A DNA stretch of 64,000 nucleotides from Psoroptes ovis (GCA_002943765.1 PQWQ01000005.1:2791001-2855000); one strand, 5' to 3'. Counted from the stretch's first letter, positions 40,901-54,334 are shown. The notes: generated by a model not told the origin, from the letters alone. Made by a program: numbers and translations.

Positions 40901-42944
40901 GGATCCTTCGCCATATCCACCTTTGACCAATTCGCCACCTTCACCATAACCATCAGTTTTGATATGTTTTTCTTCAACAATGGTCGATGTTTGTTTACCA
41001 TATCCATCATTTTTTATTTTTAAATCACCGGCCACTTCAGATGATCCAGTAATTACACCACTTTGATCATATCCATCAGTTTTGATATGTTTTTCTTCAA
41101 TAATTGCCGATGATTCTTTGCCATAACCATCACCTTTAATTTTCTGATCACCGGTCAATTCAGCTGATCCAATAATTACACCACTTTGGCCATAAGAACC
41201 GCCACCTTCAACGATTTGTTTCGATTCTGTTGCACCAACAATGGCCGATTCTTCTCCGTATCCATTTTTAACCACTTCTGTTTGACCACCATATACACCA
41301 CCACCACCAACAACACCACCGCCAGATATGATTCGTTTCTCTTCAATAATTTTAGTTGTTTTTGGTCCATAAATGGCTTGACCATAACCACCGGATTCAA
41401 CTAGATTTTGTTCACCGACTATTTCATTTTTAACGATTTGAGGAACACCGATACTTTGTCCAGAGGTGTGAGCATAACTATGACCATAACTATGACTACT
41501 GCTGCCACCGGAACTAAAGCTACTACCATGAGCATATTGAGCACCACCAGCAGCGCTAAAACCAGCTGTACCAAATCCACCTAAGATTCGTTTTTCATGA
41601 ATAATATGATGTCTAGTAATAATCGGTTGTGTACGATAATGATGAATAGTTTTTTGCAACACAACCTGTTGATTACCACCAAATTCTTTGATTTCTGGTT
41701 GAACAATTTTAGCAAATTTTTGATAATGATGTCCATATTGGCTAGATTTTGATTGTTTCAATATACCTTGACCATAATCACCGTAATTGACAATAGAATC
41801 ATCATAACTTCGTTTAGCTTTATATCCATCATAATGTCCGCCATGACCAAAACCACCATCATGATCAAAATAGCCAGATTTAGCTTGTTTTTTCAATGAT
41901 TTTACACCTTTTTTTCCTTCCCATGATGCCTTTTTTGCTTGTTTTTTATATTCTCTCCATCTTGATCTTCGTTTATCAATAACATGATCAGCATTATTGT
42001 ATTCATCATAATCAGTATCATATTCTTCAATATCGATACTACGACGTCTACGCCATGAATGACCACCACCATATCCACCACCGCTGCTATGGCCATATCC
42101 GCCGCTACTATGACCATAACCACCACCACTGCTATGTCCATAAGTTTTTTTAACATAAACTTTATGCACTACTGGTTGCTGGTAAACGGGTACTTTTTCA
42201 ACAACACGTACCACTTTGACCACTGGTTGTTTCACTACTTTCGTTACGACTACCGGTTCTTTAACTACTTTGGTTACGACAACTGGTTCTTTCACCACTT
42301 TGGTTATGACAACTGGTTCTTTGACCACTTTGGTAATAACTTTTGGTTCTGGTTGATAATCTTCTTTCCATACCTTCGCTTCTTCTTTCCATACTTTAGG
42401 CTCTTCTCGCCATACTTTCGTTTCTTCTCGCCATACCTTTGGTTCTTCTTTCCAAATGGCAGCACTTTTACCCGATCCATAACCACCACCGGATCCTTGA
42501 CTAACTAAAACTTCTTTTGGTGCATAATTTTTTTGTTCTTGGTAACTACTAGATTCTTGTCGAATGGCAGCACTTTTACCCGATCCAGAACCATAACCAC
42601 CACCACCACCTTGACTAACGACAATATCTTTTGGTGAATAATCGGATTCATCTTCTTGCCATGTACCTTGACTATAGTCACCACCACCGCCACCACTATT
42701 AGATCCATATTCGGATCGTTTCCAAGTAGTTTCAACTATTTAAGCATAAATGCCAACAACAACAATCAATTTAAATACGATTTAATTCAAATCTGATCAA
42801 TCAAATATTAATAAAACACATCGATTAACACTTACCTAAAACACCTTTATTACTACTTGAACCATATTGACAATAAACATTGGCATTGATGATTGATATG
42901 ATAACAATAAACAATTTAAATGATGATAACATTGGTGCCATCAT
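37905..42944 (-). CDS. Giant secreted Gly/Tyr repeat protein with a folded C-terminal domain
   Basis: Exons 42944-42836, 42735-38612 and 38546-37905 give 1624 aa; introns are 100 bp (phase 1) and 65 bp (phase 0). Exon 1 encodes a signal peptide (LFIVIISIINANVYC). Then come GSGKSAAI and KVWREE repeats, VVKEPVVVTK repeats from residue 173, an RRRR site near 265-268 that a furin-like protease could cut, and over 1000 residues of GGYGQ/YGKGS/EEKxI repeats. These include four identical 74-aa units (about residues 700-995) and about three 30-aa units (about 1262-1350). Exon 3 (residues 1412-1624) is a non-repetitive domain (MGRWGQIQLHDGRFKHMGQM) whose pattern recalls the group-7 mite allergen/BPI-like fold, a tentative call. 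The repeat style resembles mite proteins annotated DFP2-like. A structural or matrix role in cuticle or secretion is likely. Confidence 0.85.
38791..39050. repeat. 90-bp in-frame tandem repeat (about 2.9 copies)
   Basis: The block containing CGATCACTTTTGATGATCCT recurs at 38821, 38911 and 39001 with no visible differences. It encodes a 30-aa unit (GGYGQGGYAKGIGYDQGSSK then VIEEKRIETA) of the repeat protein. Confidence 0.97.
39811..40698. repeat. 222-bp in-frame tandem repeat, four apparently identical copies
   Basis: CTTTGACCAAATCACCTTGA begins copies at 39811, 40033, 40255 and 40477, each exactly 222 bp (74 codons). A diverged fifth copy starts at 40699. Apparent identity between copies points to recent amplification or gene conversion. 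Confidence 0.97.
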
Positions 42945-45539
42945 TGATTGTTTTGGCGAAAAAAAATTTCAATTATCACAATTTAATTCGTGGTAAATTA
43001 AAACGATAATTGATTAATTCGTTAAAAAAAATACAAGTCACAAATCACAATCACTTGAAATTGTGATTTTTTAATTTGAATTTAATTTCAAATTAAAAAA
43101 ACAAATACACATTTGACAATTGAAATTATTCGAAAAAAAATTAAAATTAAAATTGTCAATTGATTGATTGATTTAAGCTTTTTATATGAAAAATTCTCTT
43201 TGCATTTAGCAATCGATTATTATTACATTCGCATTATTTACATTTGAAAATTCTGTAATAAAAAATTTCATGTAATTTTTACATAATTCACATTGAAGGA
43301 AATCAATGTAAAAAAGACAGTATATCGCTGTATATATTGAATAAAATGCCATCATAATCAACAATCGCAACCAAATAATTTGTCCTTGTATTATGCACAA
43401 GAGATAATACAACTTTCCTGCTAATTCTGTTGTTGCTGATGGTTGGTGGCTATTGATTGGTGAATCTGTTTGCTGTTGTTGGTGGCTATCGTTGGTGAAT
43501 CTATCGGTGTATCAGTGTGTGATATTTGTGTGTTCATATTTATGTTGTTGATGTGTCTTCGTTGTCTTTCCTTTGCCACAATTTTGTCCATTGATTATCC
43601 ATCGATTTCAATGATTTAAATTAATTCAAAAATTAAACAAAAAAAAAAAAAAAAGATCATCGAATCGTTATCGATTGCTACTCGATTGGTTTCCTGTTTG
43701 CATGAATTATTTCATTTCATATGAAACAACACTAAAAAAAAATCATTGGAATAATCACGGAAAACGAATATGAAATTCTATGGAAATTTGATTGGAAATT
43801 TGTCCAAATGAAATTATCATCCATTCAATATTTTGTTGATATTTCATAAATATCAACATTAGTCAGACAATTCAAATCAAATCGATTCAATTCAATTTAA
43901 TGTACAACGATTTTTGAAAGGATAAAATTATCAAAATCAGACTTGATTGCATTCATTCAAAAACAATAATGAATAATGATATAAATATTTCAATGATATT
44001 TTTGCCATTTTTTTTTAGTTCAGATCAAATGAACAAAACAAACTTGAAAAAAATGAGTAAATTTAGAATCAAATTAAAACTAAAACTAATCAATTTCTAC
44101 GAATTACAATTTGCCATAAGGCCAATGGCAAATGGTAAACACTTGTTGATGATAATTATCATTATCATCATCGACAACAACGAGTGCTCATTTGTACGAT
44201 TCGTACAATCCGTCAATTGGTCGTACACAAACTCAAATGGCCAAAAGTGTTGAATTCATTTATCAAAGACAGAAATTAATTTCTCGAAAAATAATGATCA
44301 ACCATTAAATGATCATTATGATGATGATATTAACCATGATGTTGATGATAATCATGGCGATGGTGATGAGCTTGTGGCCACCACGATCACCACTTGTAAA
44401 TCAATGTTGAGCAGGGTTGAACAGTGTTGAACATGATTTTGCTTTAATAATCATCAATTGAATATCATCATCACAAATGGCAGCAAAAATACTTAATGAT
44501 AACAGAATGGATTCGACGAAACAAGAAAAAACAATGATCATTATCGAATTGAAGGTTATACACACATCACTTGTGTAGCCACCACACTCGACCACCATTA
44601 ATAGCAGCGATTTATAATATTTTAAATAAATAGTTGTTCTTGTTGATGTAAATTGATTAATAGATGTTTGGTGTAATGTAAATAAATAATCTCTTGTACG
44701 TATGTGTTGTCTTGTACGAGCTTGTAAGCAATGTACGATGTACACAAACACACACACAGATGATAATTATAATACACAACTTTGTTTCATTAATGATAAT
44801 GAATGGATGAATGGATGGATGATAATGAATGATAATGATAATGAATGTGATAATCGAATGTGTGATTAAATCAAATTCAGATTTCTAAATGTTTTACATT
44901 TGAAATTTATTTGAAAATTTGTTGAAATTCGTTTTAAATTCGTTGAAATTTGTTGAAATTCATGGAAAATCGTTTAAATTCGTTGAAAATGTTTATATAA
45001 AATAACACTTGTCAACTGTTGCTGTCTGTTGTTGGCTTTGTTTAGCTGTGTTTGTGGATAATAATTAAAATCAGAAAAATGAATCAATTGTGCAATTCTT
45101 TCTCGTTGATTTGATAAACGATTTGTTCCATTTTTATACACACACATTGATAAATAGTTGATCATTTGTGTCCATAGTTGAAATTGACCATTGAAATACA
45201 CATGTGTGTGTTTTTATGATTATCATGAATTTTGATCTTGTTGTTGTTGATGTTTCTATACTTGATCTTGATTGTTGTTGATGAAATATTAAAGTGCACA
45301 CAGGTGTAATTCTTATCTATCGTTTCAATGATTTAATGTCATTGAAATCTTGTTCTCGTTGAATTCATTCATTTCTTATTCATTTGTTTCGATCAAAGGT
45401 TAACATCGTGATCATTGATTGTTGATCATTGATCGTCGATTGTTGATCCGGAGACGGTTGATCATACAAAATGATGAAATCAATGGTTATTCGATGATTA
45501 TAATAGTTTGATTGTTCTTTCAATCGAATTATCATTTGC

Positions 45540-45582
45540 CGAAATTTTTGTCATCGAACCAGATCCGATGACAAAAATTTCG
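45540..45582. repeat. Perfect 17-bp inverted repeat
   Basis: CGAAATTTTTGTCATCG (45540-45556) and its exact reverse complement (45566-45582) are separated by 9 bp. Confidence 0.9.
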
Positions 45583-47571
45583 TGATTTCTGGATGATGGC
45601 CTGAATTTTGCTTTGTGTAATTGATTTTCTATAAAATATAATCATCGATATTATAAAGTTTGGTCAATAATAATCGTTCAAATAATCGATCAAATGATTG
45701 TGTCTTAGATTGGCTTAAATTTGGCTGAGGAGAAATTCATTAATTCTCATGATCCAAAACTTCGAAGCAAATGATCTGCTTAAATGGAAATTGAATGGAA
45801 ATACGTATCGTAGTCGAAACTAGTCGACCCCCACAATGAATTGACCAATATTTTTGATATTGACTATTCATCACCGAATGAACGACAATGAAATTCGTTC
45901 GAATTGATTAATCATCATAATCATAATAATAATAATAATTGTGATAATTTGATCAAAACACTAATTTATCATCAAATTCATTTCATTTAATATAACGAGG
46001 TCAAGTTTTTATATTTTTGTTCAAGTTTTACTATTTTTACTTATTACTATTTTTAGCGTCACATTATCATCATTATTTCTTCCGCTTGTGGTCATGTACA
46101 TAACTTATCATATCAAATCATCTGCTGTTGATGATTACGGCTTGATGACCCTGTTCAAAGATAATCAACTGCCATTGACATTGCATCTTTTACTTTGTTT
46201 CATTTGCTACTTTAAATATTAAATTAATTAATTATACACCAAAGAGCCAACAACAATGATGATGATGATGACACTGACGATGATGATGGCCCATCATCAT
46301 CAACCTTAGCCTCATCAAGCATTGACATAATAACCATCATCATCATCATACACTTCTGCATGTGTTGTATATGCAGATGTGTTTGACATCAATCAAACGA
46401 TAATGTACATACACGGTATACACCCACTGCTTAAAATCAAAGTATCATCCTTTTAAATTTTCAAACTTTGTTTGAACAAAAAAATTTCATACCAAAAGTG
46501 AGCAATTGATTAACTAAACCCTTTGTTTTTTTTTAATTTAAAATTTTAAAATTTAAAATTAAATGAATTGAAAACCCTTCAAATACACGGAGATTATTGA
46601 ATTATTAGTTCAATGTAACTGTTCAAACGACCGTAATAAATAATCATAACAACAAACAAACAGCAAACAAATCAAAAAGATTAATGTAATTGAATGAATG
46701 GTTGAATAAATGAATGAATGATTCATTTATTCATTCATAGCTTGATTTACTTGAATAATAATTAATGTTTTTTGATATACTTTTCGAAGCCATTTCGATC
46801 AATGGTCATCATCATTTCTTTGATTTCAGGTTTGTTGGAGATTTTCTATGAGTTTCCCCGATGGCCATTTCTTCGGGGTTCAACTTTTGTTTGCCAAAGA
46901 CTTTCAAGAAAAATTAATTCATTTGTTTTCACTGGTGGTGGTTGATTTTTGATTGGATTTGGGTCAAGTACACAAACACACACACACACATTGATTTAAA
47001 TGTATTTATTATAAGCAATCTGTGTTTACCAAAGGTGTATTTCCAGGATTTATTATTTATTATTTTACCCGTTTTATTTATTTTTATTATTTAAGCTTTT
47101 TTATTACCAATTGTTTCGATGACCACTGGTCAGTGTTAAGCTAAGCAACCGAAATCATTCTAAAAACAATGCCCAAATCCTTGTCCGTAATGGACCATAA
47201 ATTTTTATTTGAATTAGTTAGTTGAAGAAGATTTGAAATTGATTAACATTTAGTGTGCATCCCTTTTCTTCAGCATTTTCTCTCATCTTTTCTCACCTTA
47301 TTGGGCTTTCTTCCAGTGATTTCTTTCTTTTTCTGTTTGAAATCTTTGATTCCATAACTGTAAAGAGCAAAAGCTGCCGCAGCAGCTGCAGCTGAAGCTG
47401 CTGGACCTGCAATCCGCTGCTGGACAACGGAGAGAGAAGCTGTAAGAGAAGCTTCAAAGATGGTAATGGTGGTGGTGGCAGTGAATACAAACACACCGAA
47501 TAAGTAATCAAACAAACATACAAATTGAATAAGCCAAAGACGGCAAATAATGATGATGATGACCATCATTG

Positions 47572-47597
47572 CTGATGATGATGATGATGATGATGAT
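47572..47597. repeat. (GAT)n microsatellite
   Basis: About 26 bp of GAT repeats, followed by CATCATCACC. Confidence 0.85.
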
Positions 47598-48291
47598 CAT
47601 CATCACCATTTTTATTTGTGTAGTGACCATTAATAATTACAATGATGATGATTATGATGATCTATTCAGCCATTCATTCAGTCATATTTATTCATTTGTA
47701 CATTTCAACAAATATAATATTCAAAATCATTGAAAATTCAGAAGTGAAATTTTTTTTTTAATTTTGAAAATTCAACGAAAATAATAATAATAATAAATGT
47801 AACGATATTCTTTCGAATAATCCTTTCATTTTTTTTTTAATGGTCAGTTGCATTTGAATAATTTGCAATACATTTCCTGATTGAAATGATTCATTAATTT
47901 CTGAATTAGTTTCAGTTTGATTCGATTTCATTTTGATTTCATTTAAATATTCAAAATTTTAAATTTATACACCGTCGTTGCATTCAACAACATTTTCATT
48001 ACTTGTCATCTCATGTTTATCATTTGTTTATCATTATCTTGATCATCTTGATCATCAAACATCAAACATTAATCATCATCAAACATCAATCGTGAAGGAA
48101 GTGAACAAATCTACTACTAGTTCTTAAAGCTTATACAGCGTAAAAATTTCCATTTTCTTAAAAAAAAATACTTTAAATGAATTAACATTACTTCAATCAC
48201 TCAACCAATTTCAAGTCTATTTCATTGTTTAATTTAATCAAATATCAAATCGACGTTCATCAATGATAACATAACCCATCAACAAATAACA

Positions 48292-51200
48292 ATGAAATCG
48301 ATATCAACAATAATTTTGATTAAATTATGTAAACTATTTACATCGTGGCCATCATTCAACATTGTCATTGCATTGATGGTCCACATATTATTCAATAATG
48401 GTAAGTAAATGAATTTTAAACAAACTCATTTTTTATCAGTAATCAAAAGGTGGTGTATTTCATATTTCATGAATTATCATTTATTTTTGTTTTCCAAATA
48501 TTTTTCATTGTAAAATGGATTATTATTATTATGATTATAATTATATTAATATTAACAATTAGTATTAATATTAGATTGGAGGGAAAGTTCTGTCGCATTT
48601 TGAAGTAACTTTTTGAATCCATTTATCTAAATGCCTGTTCAACATTTATCAACTGTATATTATCAGTTATATACTACAACCTTTTGACATCTTATATGTA
48701 ACCTTTGAATTCCTGTTTCATGGAAGGTGTCGTCACCAGAGGGCGAAATTGTCAGCAACTGCCTCAGAGACACTTTCAAAAGAATCAAATTTTTTTCCCG
48801 TTAGATAATTTTGCAGAGACCTGAATAGGTAATTATGAGATAGTGTAATGTTAGGTCAATGCGGTGGGCGACTAAGGACTTGCCATCCAAACGCATTCAG
48901 TTTATGTCCGACCACTAACAAAGCAGCACTTTCCATTGAAAGATGCTTGGTTTTGGGACTGCAGCTGATGATGTTACTGACTTACAAAAACATTTTTTTT
49001 TCTTTCAATATTCTCCTAAAGAATCTATTCTTCATATTCAGTTATCAGCCGGTCCGAAAACGGCTCCAAATTTTCTCTAATCAGATTTTAATGACCGCAC
49101 TTTTAAGCGATAAAACCTGCTTTTTTGGCCTATTCTTGAGAAACTCAAACTTTTTGCTTTAACCCCGATCCATGAGATTTAATGTAATCCCCAACAGTTG
49201 GATAATGAATGCCCGACTCTTCTGCAATTTTTCGAGTTGTTGGTTGTGGATTTTTTCACACATGGATCGCAAAACACCATCATCAATCTTTGATATCGAT
49301 CACTCTCTTCGAGGCTTAGCTCCTCGGAACGGAATCTGCCAAACCATCTTTGACCAGTACCAACATAAAGATTATGCTCCCTAGATACCGCACATGAATT
49401 TTCACAATCATCCAATGAGGTGCCGACCTTCTGGAATCCACTCAAAATGCTGGGTCGCAAATGCAATTTATCTTCTCGCATTTGTTTAGCTTTTAGTTCC
49501 ACAAATTATCAACGAATGGTCAAAAAAAGACTCTTCACATATAATACAACATCTAAAAATATAAAAAAAAATTTGAACTCTCCACTAGCGAGGTATCATT
49601 TTGATTTAAAAGAAAAATTTGAAGCCTATTCAAAATACGACAGAACTTTCCCTCCAACCTAATAGTAATAATAATAATAATAATCATTAACCTATGATCA
49701 TCATCATTTTCAAAATAATTGATAATTGTTATAATTTCGTTGTCATTGCTTATTGTTGTCGAAGTTGTCGTATCTTGTTGTTGTTGTTGTTGTCGATGTC
49801 TAATTACAATGTTCATCGTGTTCACGAAGATTCGACGCCAACAATGATAACAATAACGCCATTGACAATATAATGTTGAATTCGTTGTCGAAAATTAAAT
49901 GTCATTTTAATGGCTTAACATTAATTTAATATCTTTGAATTTTTAATGGTTATTATTTCATGTTTTTCAAATAATACTCGTTATTTACTCATTAAATTTA
50001 GTTCATTTCGTTAATTGTGAATCATCATCATCATCCAGTCAATTGGTTACGGATCACTATTATGGTACACCATTGGGACCAATTTCACCTGGTACAATTG
50101 CAAGTGGCAATGTATATGCTTCAGATGAAAATACATTGTTCATCAAAGGTTTCAATTTTAATGGAACACTTAATCCGTTTAGTTATTTTCAAGCTGGTGC
50201 TACATTTTTGCCTGATGGTACTGGTTTTACCATTGCTGATGAGAAAGGAACGTATGTGTTTCTATGTTTTTCGTATTTTTATGGTGATTTGATGGCCATC
50301 GTCCGACTATTCATGATTTCTTCCTTAGTTTCAATCAATTAGGCAATTATCATAACAAAGATTTGATTCTTAAACTGCCCGAAGGTCGAACGATACGCGA
50401 TATTCGATGGTTTGCCATATGGAGCCGTAATAATCATCTAGCACTTGGTCATATATCGATACCGATCGGTGTCGATTTACCACGCCCGTTAGAATTGCCT
50501 GGTTTAACACCATTAGCACATGGTGTACGATCATCACCGATAACCATTGTCGATGCACAAACCATATTGATTCCTAATTTTTGGTATGATGGACTTGGTC
50601 CGGCAGCTTATTGGTGGGCAACACGTGGACCACGTCAATCACCGCAAGGGCTGCGATTGAAAGATGAAAAAGGTTCAGTACGACCATTACGTGCATATCA
50701 TGGTGAAACTGTCATGCTCATGTTGCCCGATACGAAAACCATTTATGATTTTGATTGGATCGGCATATGGTGTGAAGAATTCCAGGTTGATTTTGGACAT
50801 GTTCATATACCGCAACATGTTCGAGTACCACCATCACCAGCCATGCTTGGTTTGAAGCCAGAAGCTAAATTAAATTGTGAAGTTTTCGATGATCTCCGTG
50901 GCTACGAAATGCGTTGGATTCTTGATGGTGATGATATCGTAATTCAATTGGTTGGTCGTATGTTGCCAAATGAATATATGGCCATAGGTTGGGGACGTGA
51001 TGATACACGTTCTTTGATGATTGGTGCTGATGCTGTCGTCACTTGGATCGATGCCGCTGGTCAAGGTCATGCCATTGATTATTACATCACCGCAAAAGAA
51101 CCATGTATCGGTCAACATGGTGTTTGTCCTGATTTAAATCATCCAGGTGCAACTGATAGTGTCACTTTATTGCATGCAGCTGTTGTCAATGGTTTCCGTA

Positions 51201-53419
51201 TGATAACATTCAAACGGCCTCAGCTTGGCGTAGACGAACGATTAGATCAGCATATTTATTCTGATGGCCAGCAGGCTATCATTTGGTCTTATGGACCGTT
51301 GAATTCTCGAAATCAGCTGTCTTATCATACAAATCATCAATATGGTAATCGATACATTGATTTTGCTCGTCAACCAAAATGGAATTGTCCAAGTCCCGAT
51401 CAAGCATTGATGCAACAACGAAAATGGCAACAAATGTTGGCTTCTGCATCGAATTCTAATCAATCAACATCCAACACCAGAGACACCAGAATGATATCCG
51501 AACCATTTACGAACAATACAGCTGATCAAACCGCTGCTGAATCATTACAAAACGATTTAGAACCATGGACAATACCGAAAATCATTTGCCCTAAAGATGG
51601 CATTCTTTGGGCTCAAATGGGTCCTACCGGTGGTCCTAAACGTGGTTATCAAGCAAGAACGAAACGTCATGGCTGGGGCATCGCTTGGTATATCAATGGA
51701 TTAATGATACCAGAAATAGTTTTGAAACGAGGTACTACTTATACATTCTGGGTTGAAGGCGGTAATGATCATGAAAACAATGCACAAAGACATCCATTGT
51801 ATTTGACCACAAGTCCTGAAGGTGGCTACGATTATAAAACACCAGATGAACGACGAAATGAACAGGTTATAGCTGGTGTCGGTATGACTGCTAATGGTAC
51901 AACTTATCCGATTGCTGAAGGTCGTAATTGTAGATGGAAAGTAACATCCAGAACAAATATTGATGATATCGATGGCAGCTATCCAACATTCGAAGATTTC
52001 CGTAAAACACTTGATCTCGATTGTGATGTTGATGGACAACCAGCTCGTCTACAATTTACACCGGATAAAAATACACCTGATCTTATTTATTATCAATGTT
52101 ATTTACATCGATTTATGGGCTGGAAAATACATATCGTTGATCAATGTCCAAATGAATTGACTGCTGCCGAATCTAAATCGAATCCAACTAGATCCACGAT
52201 GGGTCTAGCTTCTAGTTCTTCAACACCATCACGAGTTCAAATCGCATTTCCATCGGTGGCTATAAAACCGAAAACCAACGTAAAACAGCCGAAAAATCGT
52301 TCACAAAATGTATTGTTTCATACAAACACAATTAAATTCCCAAAATCATTGAATATAAGACCATATGCCAAAGCTCATAGTAATATTAGTCCAATAGTAT
52401 CGACTAGTGCAATTGCATCGCCTCCCGGAACATTTGTGCTTCATAATTTGGATCATGTTTTTGATTCATACATCAATGATAATGGTTACGATATGATGAA
52501 TAGACATCATCGAATGCCGTTAACCATTTCGGCAAATATTCCGTCTAGTATCGTAAATCCTTATAATTCACCACAAATGATGAATTATCTTCATCAGCAA
52601 CCACCGAATTTACCACCGATGAGCACAAATCAAATGATGAAAAAATTCGGTGTTCGATTCACTAATAATCACAACAATGGCCGAATCAATAACAAAACTA
52701 CCACATCGAAACGTATCCATACCCGAAAATGGCCATCGAAATTCACTAAATTATCAAATACAACAACGACGACAATGCGAAATCAACAATTTGCTCATCA
52801 CGTTAAACCATTGAAAATTCAAACCGATGGATTTGTTCCGATGATTAATGGTGTCCACAATCTCCACAATAATCAACGATCACCATCATCGTGGCCAAAA
52901 ATAAAAACGAAAAATAAATTCAATCCTTCCGATGTTGGCGGCTTCGGTACCGAAGACATTCTGAGAATACGTCCAACCGATGCAACTTTGGCTTTGCAAC
53001 CTGCACCAACAACACCACCAACGACTACGACCACGACGACCACCACCACGACCACGACCAGCACCACTGTTCCGCCGCCACCAATCAATTATCTAGATGG
53101 ACCAGCTAATAGCTTTGTTGATCGTAAAATATTTTCAGCTTTAGAGGTATGTGATGATCATGTTTTAAATGTGATTCATTAATTGATTCAATTAAATCGA
53201 ACTAAACAGTATTCAAATGGATTATTTTCGGATGAAATCGATTCCGATTCGGATAAACCATTACAATCATCTGCATCAACGACGATTATGAAATATCATC
53301 AACATCGATTCCCAGCGAATCAACAATCGAATACAACATCATTTGACCAAACAATATTGATGGATGTAATGCGTATGATTGCACATGATTCCGAGCAGCG
53401 GCAACGGCAATCATATTAA
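48292..53419 (+). CDS. Skeletor: Skeletor-like protein (two DM13 domains, DOMON, plastocyanin-like domain)
   Basis: Exons 48292-48400, 50002-50251, 50329-53146 and 53210-53419 join in frame to 1128 aa. Exon 1 supplies an N-terminal hydrophobic signal (FNIVIALMVHILF). DM13 domain 1 begins near residue 56 (YYGTPLGPISPGTIASGNVY) and DM13 domain 2 near 184 (HGVRSSPITIVDAQTILIPN). A DOMON domain runs from about 303 (LNCEVFDDL) to 440. A cupredoxin-like region at about 530-725 has HPLYLT and YYQCYLHRFMGW, offering His, Cys, His and Met as in type-1 copper sites. The remaining tail is low complexity with a Thr run and TVPPPP. Relatives (Skeletor, Knickkopf) act in cuticle/chitin organisation or, for Drosophila Skeletor, a reported spindle matrix; the HGWGIAWYINGL segment fits Skeletor best. 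There is no membrane segment at the end. Intron 1 is 1601 bp and carries a mariner element. Confidence 0.93.
48571..49662 (-). mobile_element. Decayed mariner transposon, antisense in Skeletor intron 1
   Basis: Inverted ends TTAGATTGGAGGGAAAGTTC and GAACTTTCCCTCCAACCTAA are each flanked by TA. The element is 1092 bp, shorter than a usual 1.2-1.3 kb copy. On the minus strand, 49502-49179 preserves the transposase DNA-binding part (QRWFGRFRSEELSLEESDRY, matching the WFxRFRxGxxSLED motif). Further down, around 48940-48890, come LLCLWWSD (the second catalytic region) and, around 48820-48750, LFRSLQNYLTGKKFDS. The frame is broken several times, so no active transposase is encoded. Confidence 0.85.
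48740..49502 (-). pseudogene. Mariner transposase remnant
   Basis: Fragments of a mariner-family transposase are in order but in different frames with stops: the helix-turn-helix region, a segment of the catalytic core with WWSD in place of WWD, and the LFRSLQ C-terminal block. The first catalytic Asp region is not recognisable. It lies antisense to its host gene. Confidence 0.75.
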
Positions 53420-53647
53420 CCCTTTGAAACCGATTAAAATAAGCGATTTGGAACAATTACGGCAAATTTTTTTTAATTGTTATATTAAATATTCGAATCA
53501 TATTAGATTATTATCATCATTTTTTTTCCATTATTTGATTTATAATAAATTATTTATATCATTATTATCGTTTATATTATTGATTTATTTACATTTAAAA
53601 TTTTTGATTCAATCTTCAAATGCTCAATCGATTGTTGTCTCAATCGA

Positions 53648-54334
53648 CTAATTCAATCGCATTTCATAATCATTAAGCATTCGTTTACTATTTTTTTCTC
53701 CATTTTTCAATTTATCATTCGTGATAAATTCATTATCATTCATCAACTGTAAATTAGCAACACGACGATATTTTCGTCGTACTTGTATCCATTTAAACAA
53801 CGATACATGTGCACAAATACAAAACGATAGAATAATCAACAATAATAATACAATCAATATCATTGGCATTATGATCATCATACGACATGTAACTGATCCA
53901 CGTTTATATGCAGCACAATGTTGTCGTAATTGTGGTTCAACTAAACCTTTAATGTGGCGTACTTGTTGAACATTTTCAGCTTCACATTCTTCTTCGACTT
54001 TTTGTTCAAGCCAATCGCTTATGGTCCAAAAACCGCAGCATGCTATGTAGTCGTCGAGCTCTAAATCGATTTAAATCATATTTAAATCAAATTGTTTATT
54101 AATAGTTCATTCATCATTATCATAGTTACCTGGTATTGTTTCCTCGGCAATATTTAGCACACATTTAATTGTTGAATGATATTCTTGTAATATTGATGCA
54201 AATTTACCATTTTTTTGTTTTGCATACACCTGTGTCGATGGTGATTGCAGTAATATAATCAATGAAAGTGTAACTGTGATGACCAGGTAACCACCACTCC
54301 TGGTTATTGTTTGATGATTGAAAATTTTAAACAT
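53648..54334 (-). CDS. Small CC-motif membrane protein (205 aa)
   Basis: Exons 54334-54130 and 54060-53648 join across a 69-bp phase-1 intron. An N-terminal hydrophobic stretch (YLVITVTLSLIILL, residues about 26-39) is a signal peptide or anchor. The ectodomain has C, then CC-x7-W-x8-C-x22-C-x9-C, in which the middle cysteine of the family pattern is replaced by Trp at the exact position. A second membrane helix (MMIIMPMILIVLLLLIILSF) and a basic cytosolic tail (WIQVRRKYRRV) follow. The intron sits seven residues before the CC, like the array at 59.9-63.5 kb. It converges with Skeletor, 228 bp between stops. The start is the first ATG; the frame is open a little further upstream. Function unknown. 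Confidence 0.8.

Larger units (their letters stand above)
42945..48291. other. Gene-poor AT-rich region
   Basis: About 5.3 kb between the divergent repeat-protein gene and Skeletor. It holds poly-A runs, CA and GAT microsatellites, a 17-bp perfect palindrome arm pair (45540-45582), and a GC-richer Ala-rich open stretch at about 47290-47460 on the minus strand (see findings). Promoters of both flanking genes must lie here. No tRNA, rRNA or confident exon is seen. Confidence 0.5.

Noticed and set aside
44401..44757. 118-codon minus-strand frame
   Set aside because: There is a hydrophobic stretch but no consistent coding bias, no splice context and no motif; likely fortuitous.
48848..49662. Plus-strand open frames at 48848-49162, 49172-49384 and 49420-49662
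   Set aside because: They are antisense to the mariner remnant, whose recognisable transposase motifs are all on the minus strand.
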